The notes under the pieces are model-generated. The model searched no databases and was not told the origin of the DNA. It was given only the letters and a program-made list of their open reading frames with translations. A DNA stretch of 34,165 bases from an uncultured Sphingorhabdus sp. (GTDB lineage: Bacteria > Pseudomonadota > Alphaproteobacteria > Sphingomonadales > Sphingomonadaceae), in contig CALDZL010000145.1 of assembly GCA_937944295.1 (NCBI GenBank), positions 1-34,165 on the forward strand, given 5' to 3'. A program made the position numbers and the translations under genes. Positions 1 through 7,468 of the stretch are shown here, piece after piece; within the stretch, counting starts at the first letter, position 1; each line of letters begins with the position of its first letter.

Positions 1-1
1 A

Positions 2-238
2 GGGCAAAATTGCGCCATTGCTTTTCTTCGTATGTATTTTCTCGAAAATGCTTGTAAGACTCAGATTTTGGCGCAAGGCGGCGGCAGCGACGGCGGGCTT
101 CACGAAGAACCGCAAGAAATGGCCAACCGTGTTCAAGAGCAAGGAGCTGCTGCTTTCATGCCTGGTATGGGTGATAATCTGACATGGCCAGGCTTGATGC
201 GCATATTGAAGCGCACCAACCCTGGTTATGACAAGTAA
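2..238 (+). CDS. Class II aldolase/adducin family protein, C-terminal fragment
   Basis: The reading frame is open from the first bases of the window, so the listed ATG at 32 is probably internal and the gene begins upstream. The visible tail contains AFLRMYFLENACKTQ followed by ILAQGGG, which matches the C-terminal helix of class II aldolase/adducin-like proteins, where a YLERAC..Q.LAQ pattern is usual. It ends in a W-P-x-L-x-R-x-L-x-R tail typical of the longer members of this family. The metal-binding histidines and catalytic region would lie outside the window, so the substrate cannot be given. The 240 bases after it belong to the receptor promoter region. The identification rests on a short stretch and is moderately secure. 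Confidence 0.6.
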   Translation, partial: GQNCAIAFLRMYFLENACKTQILAQGGGSDGGLHEEPQEMANRVQEQGAAAFMPGMGDNLTWPGLMRILKRTNPGYDK

Positions 239-370
239 TATAGCCTAACTTTATACAATAGAAGTTCTTTGCTTTGTACGGCTTAAAGTTTGAAATTTAG
301 GCTTCAATATATGTGCATTAAGCGTTGCATCGCAGTTGCTAAAATGAGACACTATAAATAATTTGTTATT

Positions 371-389
371 GCGAATGATTTTCAATTGC
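371..389. promoter_or_regulatory. Second, degenerate Fur-like box
   Basis: GCGAATGATTTTCAATTGC has the same left half as the perfect box at 424-442, and its right half keeps 6 of 8 symmetric bases. The two centres are 53 bp apart, close to five helical turns. This suggests cooperative binding of an iron regulator, which is inferred, not shown. Confidence 0.5.
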
Positions 390-423
390 ATTTCTCCACC
401 AATTTGCCTAACGGAACCTTGTT

Positions 424-442
424 GCGAATGATTGTCATTCGC
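424..442. promoter_or_regulatory. Fur-type operator (perfect 19-bp palindrome)
   Basis: GCGAATGATTGTCATTCGC is a perfect inverted repeat with 8-bp arms and a 3-bp centre. It resembles the Fur consensus GATAATGATAATCATTATC in its core ATGAT..TCAT. It lies 36 bp upstream of the siderophore-receptor ATG, as expected for iron-repressed control. Confidence 0.75.
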
Positions 443-478
443 GAAAAGATAATATATTACTATATTGGGATTGAATAT

Positions 479-2626
479 ATGAGGAAATTGGGCAAATGCT
501 TACTGACAGCGAGCGCAATAGCTATGACTATGAGTACAGCGGCTATAGCACAAGATAATCAAAATATACCACAGGCAGAGGAAAATATTTCTGATTCGGG
601 TGATATTGTTGTTACGGGTCAATTCCTCTATACCGATCAGGTTAATTCGGTCAAAACGCCCACGCCGATACTCGATGTCCCTCAATCGCTATCCATTGCG
701 ACCGCAGAGCAGATTACCCAACAAGGCTTTGATAGCATTGGTGATATTGTTCTCTACACCCCAGGCGTAACACAATCACAGGGCGAGGGTCATCGTGATG
801 CAGTGGTGTTTCGCGGTGTTCGTTCAACCGCAGATTTTTTTGTCGATGGTGTGCGCGATGATGTTCAATATTTTCGCTCTTTCTACAATCTTGAGCAGGT
901 TGAAATATTGCGCGGCCCCAATGCTTTACTTTTTGGGCGAGGCGGTACGGGCGGTATATTAAACCGCGTTACCAAAAAAGGTGTCATTGGCGAACAATTC
1001 ACAGGCTTCCAAGCGAGCGTTGATACATTTGGCGCGTTTAGTGGTCAGGTTGATCTCAATATTCCTGCGGGCGATAATGCGGCTTTGCGGGTGAATGCTT
1101 ATTATGAGAATCTTAACAATCACCGTGATTTCTTCGATGGTGATCGCTTTGGCATAAACCCGACATTGCGTTTGAAAGTAAGCGAAAAAACCACAGTCGA
1201 TTTGTCCTATGAATATATCAATAATGATCGTTTCATTGATCGCGGCATTCCGTCCAGTGGCGGGTTTCCTGCACAGCAATTGGTGGATATTACATTTGCT
1301 GATCCAGAAAATAATTTCACAACATTTGAATCGCATGTTTTGCGCGCCAATGTTCAACATGAATTTTCTGATAATCTGAAAGGCAATTTCACGGCGTCTT
1401 GGGGCGATTATGATAAAGTTTATTCTAATCTGTTCCCTGTTGGTTTTGATAGTGCAACCAATGCCGTTTCATTGGATGGTTATATTGATACGACACAGCG
1501 CCAGAATTTTGTCCTAGCAGGCAATTTGGTGGGAGACTTTAATACAGGCAGCATCGGGCATACAATCTTATTCGGCGGTGAATTTATCGATACGTCCAAT
1601 AATAATGATCGTTTCAATGCCTTTTTTGATACATCGCAAGATGATGTAGAGAGTTTTCTGGCAATACGCCCTTTGGCAATCAATAATTTTATCGGCGTAA
1701 ATGCGGCTGGAAACCCAACCACATTTGCATTTTCCGATTTAAATGATGACACCGAAGCCGATGTCAGTGTTTATTCATTCTATATCCAAGATGAGATTGA
1801 AGTAACCGATTGGCTCAACCTTGTCATTGGCGGACGCTTCGATAGTTTTGATATTACCGTCGATAATGTGGAAACCTTCATCAACACAGGGACACGCGAT
1901 ATTTTATCGCGCCGTGATTCTGATTTCTCACCGCGCTTGGGTGTCATATTGAAGCCACAGGAAAATATCTCATTCTATGGCAGCTTTAGCGAGAGTTTCT
2001 TACCGCGTAGCGGCGAGCAATTTGCAGATATTAATCCGCCTGATGATGCGCTAGACCCGAACATATTTCAGAATTTAGAACTGGGCCTAAAATGGGACTT
2101 TATGCCCAGATTAAGCTTTACCGCTGCGGTGTTTGAGATTCAGCAGAGCTCGCCCCAAGTCGCCGATAATGATCCTGGAACGCTCGACATTATTGATAGT
2201 GAAATCCAAGGGTTTGAAGCACAAATCCAGGGTAATATAACCGATGCTTGGTATATATCAGCAGGCTATAGCTATTTGGATGGCAACCAAGAGGATAATA
2301 TGGGTAATGAGGGTAATCGCTTGCGTGAGCTTCCAGAAAACACATTTAACCTATGGAGCACTTATCAAATAACGCCTAAATTTGGCATTGGCGCGGGGCT
2401 TACCTATCAAGATGAGAGCTTTGCAGATAATGGTAATAATGTCACCCTGCCTAGCTTTACGCGTATTGATGCAGCTGCTTTTTATGACATTAGCGATAAT
2501 TTACGCATGCAGGTTAATATCGAAAATCTAACTGACACCGAATATTTCCCCAATGCCCATACGGCGAATAATATCACCGTTGGCGCCCCGCTCAATGCAA
2601 GGTTCACGATAAGTGGGAGGTTTTAG
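479..2626 (+). CDS. TonB-dependent siderophore receptor
   Basis: Outer-membrane receptor that would import ferric siderophores using TonB energy. I chose the ATG at 479 because it begins a clean signal peptide (MRKLGKCLLTASAIAMTMS...AIA) with GGGA just upstream. The longer ORF-track start adds 31 residues translated from the operator region. The mature protein shows a TonB-box-like segment (GDIVVTGQ) and a plug domain with SIATAEQITQQG, LYTPGV, FRGVRS, FVDGVRD and VEILRGPNALLFGRGGTGG. This pattern is typical of the catecholate/hydroxamate siderophore receptor family (TIGR01783-like, Fiu/FhuA class). The rest is beta-barrel, closing with a terminal Phe (FTISGRF). The 715-residue length is normal. 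Two Fur-like boxes precede it and a terminator follows, so it is probably a single iron-regulated gene. The exact siderophore cannot be read from sequence. Confidence 0.93.
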   Translation: MRKLGKCLLTASAIAMTMSTAAIAQDNQNIPQAEENISDSGDIVVTGQFLYTDQVNSVKTPTPILDVPQSLSIATAEQITQQGFDSIGDIVLYTPGVTQSQGEGHRDAVVFRGVRSTADFFVDGVRDDVQYFRSFYNLEQVEILRGPNALLFGRGGTGGILNRVTKKGVIGEQFTGFQASVDTFGAFSGQVDLNIPAGDNAALRVNAYYENLNNHRDFFDGDRFGINPTLRLKVSEKTTVDLSYEYINNDRFIDRGIPSSGGFPAQQLVDITFADPENNFTTFESHVLRANVQHEFSDNLKGNFTASWGDYDKVYSNLFPVGFDSATNAVSLDGYIDTTQRQNFVLAGNLVGDFNTGSIGHTILFGGEFIDTSNNNDRFNAFFDTSQDDVESFLAIRPLAINNFIGVNAAGNPTTFAFSDLNDDTEADVSVYSFYIQDEIEVTDWLNLVIGGRFDSFDITVDNVETFINTGTRDILSRRDSDFSPRLGVILKPQENISFYGSFSESFLPRSGEQFADINPPDDALDPNIFQNLELGLKWDFMPRLSFTAAVFEIQQSSPQVADNDPGTLDIIDSEIQGFEAQIQGNITDAWYISAGYSYLDGNQEDNMGNEGNRLRELPENTFNLWSTYQITPKFGIGAGLTYQDESFADNGNNVTLPSFTRIDAAAFYDISDNLRMQVNIENLTDTEYFPNAHTANNITVGAPLNARFTISGRF

Positions 2627-2639
2627 AGGGATGATTATG

Positions 2640-2662
2640 AGCCTATTAGCATAGGCTTTTTT
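2640..2662 (+). terminator. Rho-independent terminator of the receptor gene
   Basis: A 7-bp stem AGCCTAT/ATAGGCT with a 4-base TAGC loop is followed directly by a run of T. It begins 13 bases after the receptor stop codon. Confidence 0.8.
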
Positions 2663-2951
2663 GTTATCAACTATTACATTCATGTCATAGTTTAAGCTCT
2701 ATCTACCCTTTATAGGCATCAGGCATTTTTAAAAACTATTCAAGATTTTCAAATGGGTGGATGTGACTCTTATCAATCTTGCAAATTAGCAACGCTTTAC
2801 TGCGATACTGAAAATAGCGCCGCGCGAAGCTCTTACCAAAAATAATGCTTATTCATCTTTTGCGCATGCTCTTCGCCTGTCTATGCAATGCTCAATATTA
2901 CCGCCGATTAAGCAAGCGCCGAAATAATAGCGAAATATAAGCATTAAATAG
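2663..2951. other. Convergent intergenic region without recognised features
   Basis: About 290 bases lie between the receptor terminator and the end of ald. I see no ORF with a credible start, no tRNA-like sequence and no clear hairpin for ald termination. It looks like ordinary AT-rich spacer. Confidence 0.5.
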
Positions 2952-4067
2952 TCAATTCAATGCCTCTTCTGGGGATATATAATCATAACCCAAATCATCG
3001 GCGACGGCTTTATAGGTTATTTTACCATTCCAGACATTAAGGCCGTTGGCCAAATGTGGATCGCTGCGTAATGCCTCTTTCCAACCCAAATTGGCCATAC
3101 GCAAAATATGCGGAAGCGTGACATTGTTGAGCGCATAGGTGCTGGTGCGCGATACAGCGCCAGGCATATTGGCTACGCAATAATGAACAATATCATCAAT
3201 GACATAGGTTGGGTCTTGATGGGTGGTGGCTTTGGATGTTTCAAAACATCCGCCTTGGTCAATCGCTACATCTGCTAGTACTGCACCAGCTTGCATGGTG
3301 GATAGCATTGTGCGCGTTACCAGCTTGGGCGCTGCAGCCCCTGGGATAAGCACAGCGCCAATAACCAGATCAGCTTGCGCCACGCACTCGGCTAAATTCG
3401 CACGGTTTGAAAAACGTGTTTTTGCACTAGCCTCAAAATAGATGCCAAGCTTTTCGAGTGTTTCAGGGCTGCGGTCTAAAATGGTCACATCCGCGCCCAT
3501 GCCAACGGCCATTTGCGCAGCATTAAAACCAACCACACCGCCGCCGATAATGGTTACTTTTGCTGGAGCAACACCAGGTACACCGCCTAATAATACGCCG
3601 CGCCCAGCATGGGCTTTTTCAAGGGCGGTTGCGCCAGCTTGGATTGACATACGGCCCGCAACTTGACTCATAGGCTTGAGTAAAGGTAGTCCTCCTTTGT
3701 CATCCGTCACCGTTTCATATGCAATGCAGGTTGCGCCCGATGCAATTAAATCTCTGGTCTGTTCAGGATCGGGTGCTAAATGCAAATAGGTGAATAATAT
3801 TTGATCTTTTCGCAGTACAGCGCGTTCGCTGCGTTGTGGCTCCTTTACCTTGACGATCATTTTGGCGCGTTCAAATATTTCAGCTGCAGTTTCAACAATC
3901 TGTGCGCCAGCGGCGATATAATGTTCATCGCTAGCACCAATGCCAAGACCTGCTCTGGTTTCGATTAATACATCATGGCCATTGACAGATAATTCATTGA
4001 CGCTCTCGGGGGTTAATCCCACGCGATATTCATGATTTTTAATTTCCTTGACGCTACCAACTATCAT
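2952..4067 (-). CDS. ald: Alanine dehydrogenase
   Basis: Catalyses NAD-dependent reversible oxidative deamination of L-alanine to pyruvate and ammonia in the cytoplasm. The N-terminal pattern [20 protein letters not shown] is diagnostic and carries the substrate-binding Arg15. Lys75 (IVKVKE) and His96 (YLHLAPD) correspond to the catalytic Lys/His pair of the family. The Rossmann nucleotide loop [13 protein letters not shown] follows near residue 175, and [15 protein letters not shown] is the conserved late segment. At 371 residues it has the usual full length. It is transcribed away from an Lrp/AsnC-type regulator gene, a common arrangement in which the regulator senses amino acids and controls ald. 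No terminator was recognised downstream. Confidence 0.97.
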   Translation of the reverse strand: MIVGSVKEIKNHEYRVGLTPESVNELSVNGHDVLIETRAGLGIGASDEHYIAAGAQIVETAAEIFERAKMIVKVKEPQRSERAVLRKDQILFTYLHLAPDPEQTRDLIASGATCIAYETVTDDKGGLPLLKPMSQVAGRMSIQAGATALEKAHAGRGVLLGGVPGVAPAKVTIIGGGVVGFNAAQMAVGMGADVTILDRSPETLEKLGIYFEASAKTRFSNRANLAECVAQADLVIGAVLIPGAAAPKLVTRTMLSTMQAGAVLADVAIDQGGCFETSKATTHQDPTYVIDDIVHYCVANMPGAVSRTSTYALNNVTLPHILRMANLGWKEALRSDPHLANGLNVWNGKITYKAVADDLGYDYISPEEALN

Positions 4068-4142
4068 GCGAATTTCCTTTTATATTTACCGCAAAACAAA
4101 TTCAGGACCTGCAATTTGGAGGTAGGCTCTGAAAGTGGGTTA

Positions 4143-4157
4143 TATTCTTATAGAATA
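4143..4157. promoter_or_regulatory. Candidate Lrp-family operator between ald and its divergent regulator
   Basis: TATTCTTATAGAATA is a perfect palindrome with 6-bp arms around TAT. It has the 15-bp size and AT-rich character of Lrp/AsnC-family sites and lies in the 182-bp divergent region. AT-rich DNA produces such dyads by chance, so the call is tentative. Confidence 0.4.
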
Positions 4158-4249
4158 ATAAGTATGAAATTAATTCCTAAACTTGCATCGCATAATTACC
4201 TAAATTAGAATATTGTTCGATTATAATTAAAAAAAACGGATATTTTTCT

Positions 4250-4732
4250 ATGGATAGAATTGATATTCTAATATTAGAAGCGTTACAGAAAGATTCGAGC
4301 GCTACTATATCAGAAATAGGGGATGCTGTGGGCTTAAGCAATTCTGCAGCGCACAGGCGAGTACAAAATTTACAAGATAGTGGGATTATTACCAATTATT
4401 CTGCGCGGCTCAATCCGGATAAATTAGGCTTAGGTGTACAGGCCTTTATTGAAATTACACTTAAAGACCAAAGCCGTGAAAGCATGGATAGATTTGAAAA
4501 TATTGTGAGCGGCTTAGATGATATTTTGGAATGCTATTTGATGTCGGGCAGTGCTGATTACATGTTATCGGTGGCCGCACTAAATTTAAATGATTTCGAT
4601 AATATTCACCGCAATTGCCTGTCTGATTTACCTGGTGTTGCATCCATGACCACTAAATTTTTAATTCGCCGTATAAAGAATTGGAACGGTTATCCCGTTC
4701 ACCGATTTAATATATTATCTCCATTGCCTTAG
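4250..4732 (+). CDS. Lrp/AsnC family transcriptional regulator
   Basis: DNA-binding regulator of the feast/famine family. The N-terminal winged helix-turn-helix spans about residues 4-50 (MDRIDILILEALQKDSSATI, then EIGDAVGLSNSAAHRRVQNL), followed by the RAM effector-binding domain to about residue 145 (AFIEITLKDQ, and CYLMSGSADYMLSV, the usual G.yDy-type ligand motif). Its 160-residue length is standard. There is no strong Shine-Dalgarno before the ATG. Divergence from ald suggests that it activates or represses ald in response to alanine or another amino acid. This is inferred from context and family. The next gene follows after 25 bases and may be cotranscribed. Confidence 0.93.
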   Translation: MDRIDILILEALQKDSSATISEIGDAVGLSNSAAHRRVQNLQDSGIITNYSARLNPDKLGLGVQAFIEITLKDQSRESMDRFENIVSGLDDILECYLMSGSADYMLSVAALNLNDFDNIHRNCLSDLPGVASMTTKFLIRRIKNWNGYPVHRFNILSPLP

Positions 4733-4757
4733 TACCAATATTAGGTTATTTAAGAGT

Positions 4758-5774
4758 ATGAAGCGTTTTTTAACATCTGCTTTTATTCTTATACCTATAT
4801 TGGGTACTGCATTTATCACGTCGCCAATATTGGTACAGGCTCAACCGACGGATACGCAAAAAGATAATATAATTGCCGACGGGCTTACAGATTTTAATGA
4901 TAGCGATGAAATCGACATTGGTGAGGACCGCAATGATCGTATGACAATCAATGTTGACATACCGCACAATGATTTTGATCGGCTTAATAAAGGACCTTAT
5001 AAATTTATCATCGATACAGCCGCCCAAAGGACTATCGTATCTGATGAATTGGCCGACAATTTGGCCCTTGACATTGAAAAAGAATTAAAAATTACAACCT
5101 TATCAGGAACAGCGCCAGTTAGAACAGTATATGTGCCAGAATTAACACTTGGCAAACAGGATACTGTAGGATTGATAGCACCAACTTTTCGGCGTTCAGC
5201 TCTAGGGGCAGATGGCATATTGGGATTAGATAGTTTGCAAGGGCAACGTATATTATTTGATTTTAAAGCCGAAAAAATATCGATAGCGAAACAAGACAGA
5301 AGATTATCCAGAAGTAATAACCGTGAAATTATAGTGCGTGCACGGCGGCGCGATGGACAATTGATTTTCACCAATGCGACTATGGCAGGGTTTAAGGTTA
5401 ATGTTATTATCGATACAGGCAGCGATGCGTCTATTGGAAATTTAGCATTAAAACGTAAATTAAGATTGCGTGATGATAGGCTGGCACAGATTAATTTATT
5501 GGATGTACGCGGCGAAGATGTCCCAGCACTTTATGGAATTACGCGCGATTTAAGGATTGGGCGGGCTCGCTTTTCATCTCTTCCTATAGCTTTTGCTGAT
5601 ATTGCCCCCTTTGAAGCATTGAAAATTAACAATAGGCCGTCCCTTTTTTTAGGAATGAATGCGCTTCGTACTTTTGATCGCTTAGCTATTGATTTTGAAG
5701 ATCGTCGAATATATTTTTTATTGCCTGAAAATGCAGAAAACTTCAGGCCATTAGGTGTTAGAAAATCACTTTAG
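4758..5774 (+). CDS. Secreted retropepsin-like (clan AA) aspartyl protease family protein
   Basis: Residues 1-28 form a signal peptide (MKRFLTSAFILIPILGTAFI, ending near VQA), so the protein is probably periplasmic or lipid-exposed. Two retropepsin-like repeats follow. The first has IIDTAAQRTIV with Asp86 and a partner segment ADGILGLDSL. The second has VIIDTGSDASIG with Asp219 and LFLGMNALRTFDRLAIDF. The second repeat keeps the canonical D-T-G; the first has D-T-A. A single chain with two lobes is pepsin-like in layout but assembled from bacterial retropepsin-type units. The substrate is unknown. It converges on the GST gene with only one base between the two stop codons. Family assignment is fairly sure; activity is unproven. 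Confidence 0.8.
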   Translation: MKRFLTSAFILIPILGTAFITSPILVQAQPTDTQKDNIIADGLTDFNDSDEIDIGEDRNDRMTINVDIPHNDFDRLNKGPYKFIIDTAAQRTIVSDELADNLALDIEKELKITTLSGTAPVRTVYVPELTLGKQDTVGLIAPTFRRSALGADGILGLDSLQGQRILFDFKAEKISIAKQDRRLSRSNNREIIVRARRRDGQLIFTNATMAGFKVNVIIDTGSDASIGNLALKRKLRLRDDRLAQINLLDVRGEDVPALYGITRDLRIGRARFSSLPIAFADIAPFEALKINNRPSLFLGMNALRTFDRLAIDFEDRRIYFLLPENAENFRPLGVRKSL

Positions 5775-5775
5775 A

Positions 5776-6435
5776 CTAAAATATAGTGCTTTTATCGTCA
5801 CTTTTCCATTGCGGATATTTGTGCATGATACTCTGGAATAATGAACTTGCAATATGTACCTCTAGCCAGCGCTGTATATTGGGAATATCTTGGGCATTAA
5901 ACCAACTACGATTATGATTGGCGAATTGTCGAACGAATGGGAAAATAGCATAATCAGCCATTCCATTTTTTGTGCCAAAGAAATTATTTTTACTGCTAAT
6001 CATAGTATCCCATTGTTGTAATATATTTAGCGCTTTTGTCTGTTCAATTTCGGGATCAGCATCTTCATAGCGCGTATGATATTTATAACGATCCAAAGCC
6101 GTTTTAAATGGTCCATCGGCCTGTTCGATTAGGATATTGGCTTGATCTTCATATTCCAGCCATTGATGAGGGTCATTCTGAGATAACGCCCAACGCATGA
6201 CATCAATGCTTTGTTCTATAACAGTGCCATCGGGCAGCACCAATATTGGTACAGTGGCTTTTGGAGATGCAGCAATCATTGCATCGGGTTTGTCGCGCAA
6301 AACCACCTCACGCAAAATTACTTTAGTTTTGCTTATTTTTAGAGCCATACGGGCACGCATGGCATAGGGGCAGCGTCGAAAACTGTACAATATGGGCAAT
6401 ATTTCCAGATTTGATCTTTCATTGGATAATGTCAT
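5776..6435 (-). CDS. Glutathione S-transferase-like protein
   Basis: The N-terminal thioredoxin-like domain has LYSFRRCPYAMRARMAL with a CPYA active-site-like motif at Cys22, and TVPILVLPDGTVIEQSIDVM carrying the cis-Pro and the E-S glutathione-binding pair. An all-helical C-terminal domain follows (ADYAIFPFVRQFA). The CPYA motif recalls glutaredoxin 2 and Omega/Lambda-like GSTs, so thiol-disulfide chemistry is as likely as conjugation. The ATG overlaps the TGA of the preceding trhO gene by 4 nt (ATGA), which implies translational coupling. The substrate is unknown. Confidence 0.88.
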   Translation of the reverse strand: MTLSNERSNLEILPILYSFRRCPYAMRARMALKISKTKVILREVVLRDKPDAMIAASPKATVPILVLPDGTVIEQSIDVMRWALSQNDPHQWLEYEDQANILIEQADGPFKTALDRYKYHTRYEDADPEIEQTKALNILQQWDTMISSKNNFFGTKNGMADYAIFPFVRQFANHNRSWFNAQDIPNIQRWLEVHIASSLFQSIMHKYPQWKSDDKSTIF

Positions 6436-7373
6436 GAATTAGAACCGATATGTTTCATGCCTTTTTGTTTGGCAATCTTCATCTGTTTTTGCCGCTCTTC
6501 ATAACGGTTGCGTTGTTCATCATTGCGCGCATCATAACAATGATGACAGCTAATACCCTCGCTATATTTTGTATTTTGTAATTCTTCTGGAGAGAGCGGC
6601 ATACGGCAAGCATGGCATTGGATATAATCGCTCACACACAAGCCATGTCCAACGGCAACCCGTTGATCGAATACGAAACAATCGCCGTTAAAACTGCTGT
6701 TATCTTCGTCTATATTTTCCAAATATTTTAATATGCCGCCTTGTAAATGAAACACATCTTCAAAGCCCTGAGCTTTGACATAAGCAGTGGCTTTTTCGCA
6801 CCGGATACCGCCTGTACAAAACATGGCTATCTTTGGAGTTTCGCCATTCTCTCTAATCTCATCAGCTTTTTGGTTGAACCATTTCGGAAATTCGCGAAAT
6901 GTTTTGGTATTGGGATTAATCGCCCCTTTAAATGTACCAATCGCTACTTCATAATCATTGCGCGTATCGATGAGGATTGTTGATGGGTCAGATGTCAATG
7001 AATCCCAATCTTCGGGTTTAACATATTGACCAGGGTTCACAGCGCCGTTGACCTCTGGAACGCCCATGGTTACGATTTCTTTTTTTAGACGTACCTTCAT
7101 GCGAAAAAAAGGCTTTTCCTCTGCGGTGGAATATTTTGCGCTTAGTCCATCGAATCCATCCCAAGACGATAGATAATCGATCACGGCCTGTAATCCATCT
7201 TTACTGCCCGCTATAGTGCCGTTCACACCCTCATTAGCTAGCAAAATAGTACCCATAATATCATGGGTATTGCATAGAGTTAAGAGCGGTGCTTTGCGGT
7301 CTTGATAATCGGGCAGTTGTGCAAAATGATAGAGCGCAGCGACATGGTAATATATGGGTATTTTGGCATTCAT
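6432..7373 (-). CDS. trhO: tRNA uridine(34) hydroxylase / rhodanese-like protein
   Basis: Member of the YceA/TrhO family, which hydroxylates U34 of certain tRNAs in an oxygen-dependent way (known for the family). The N-terminal part (YYHVAALYHFAQL, LANEGVNGTIAGS) is the family-specific ferredoxin-like domain. The rhodanese domain follows with STILIDTRNDYEV and the active-site loop MFCTGGIRCEKA (Cys186 in this numbering). The C-terminal tail carries a Cys-rich segment (CHACRMPLSPEE, CHHCYD) that probably binds zinc. I prefer Met7 of the listed ORF (MNAKIPIYYH) as start because it matches the usual family N-terminus; the longer start at 7391 is possible and neither has a good ribosome site. It is coupled to the GST-like gene. 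Confidence 0.93.
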   Translation of the reverse strand: MNAKIPIYYHVAALYHFAQLPDYQDRKAPLLTLCNTHDIMGTILLANEGVNGTIAGSKDGLQAVIDYLSSWDGFDGLSAKYSTAEEKPFFRMKVRLKKEIVTMGVPEVNGAVNPGQYVKPEDWDSLTSDPSTILIDTRNDYEVAIGTFKGAINPNTKTFREFPKWFNQKADEIRENGETPKIAMFCTGGIRCEKATAYVKAQGFEDVFHLQGGILKYLENIDEDNSSFNGDCFVFDQRVAVGHGLCVSDYIQCHACRMPLSPEELQNTKYSEGISCHHCYDARNDEQRNRYEERQKQMKIAKQKGMKHIGSNS

Positions 7374-7436
7374 ACACCATTCTATAGCCATGATTCAATG
7401 AATTGGGAATAGGGGCTTTTTTCTTATTAAGCCTAG

Positions 7437-7461
7437 CAATGATGCCACAATTGCGTCATTG
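7437..7461. promoter_or_regulatory. Imperfect 25-bp dyad before the antiporter gene
   Basis: CAATGATGCC..TTGCGTCATTG has outer arms CAATGA/TCATTG and further inner matches GC/GC and A/T, leaving 9 of 11 arm positions symmetric. It ends 7 bases before the antiporter ATG, overlapping the ribosome-binding zone. It could be an operator or an mRNA hairpin hiding the start; no factor can be named. Confidence 0.35.
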
Positions 7462-7468
7462 AGAAGAC

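Noticed and set aside
386-478. N-terminal extension of the TonB receptor ORF
   Set aside because: It is translated from the Fur operator region and precedes the true signal peptide start at 479.
6239-6250. ACCAATATTGGT palindrome, with related sequence near 4825
   Set aside because: It lies in coding sequence, is AT-rich and short; I regard the recurrence as chance.
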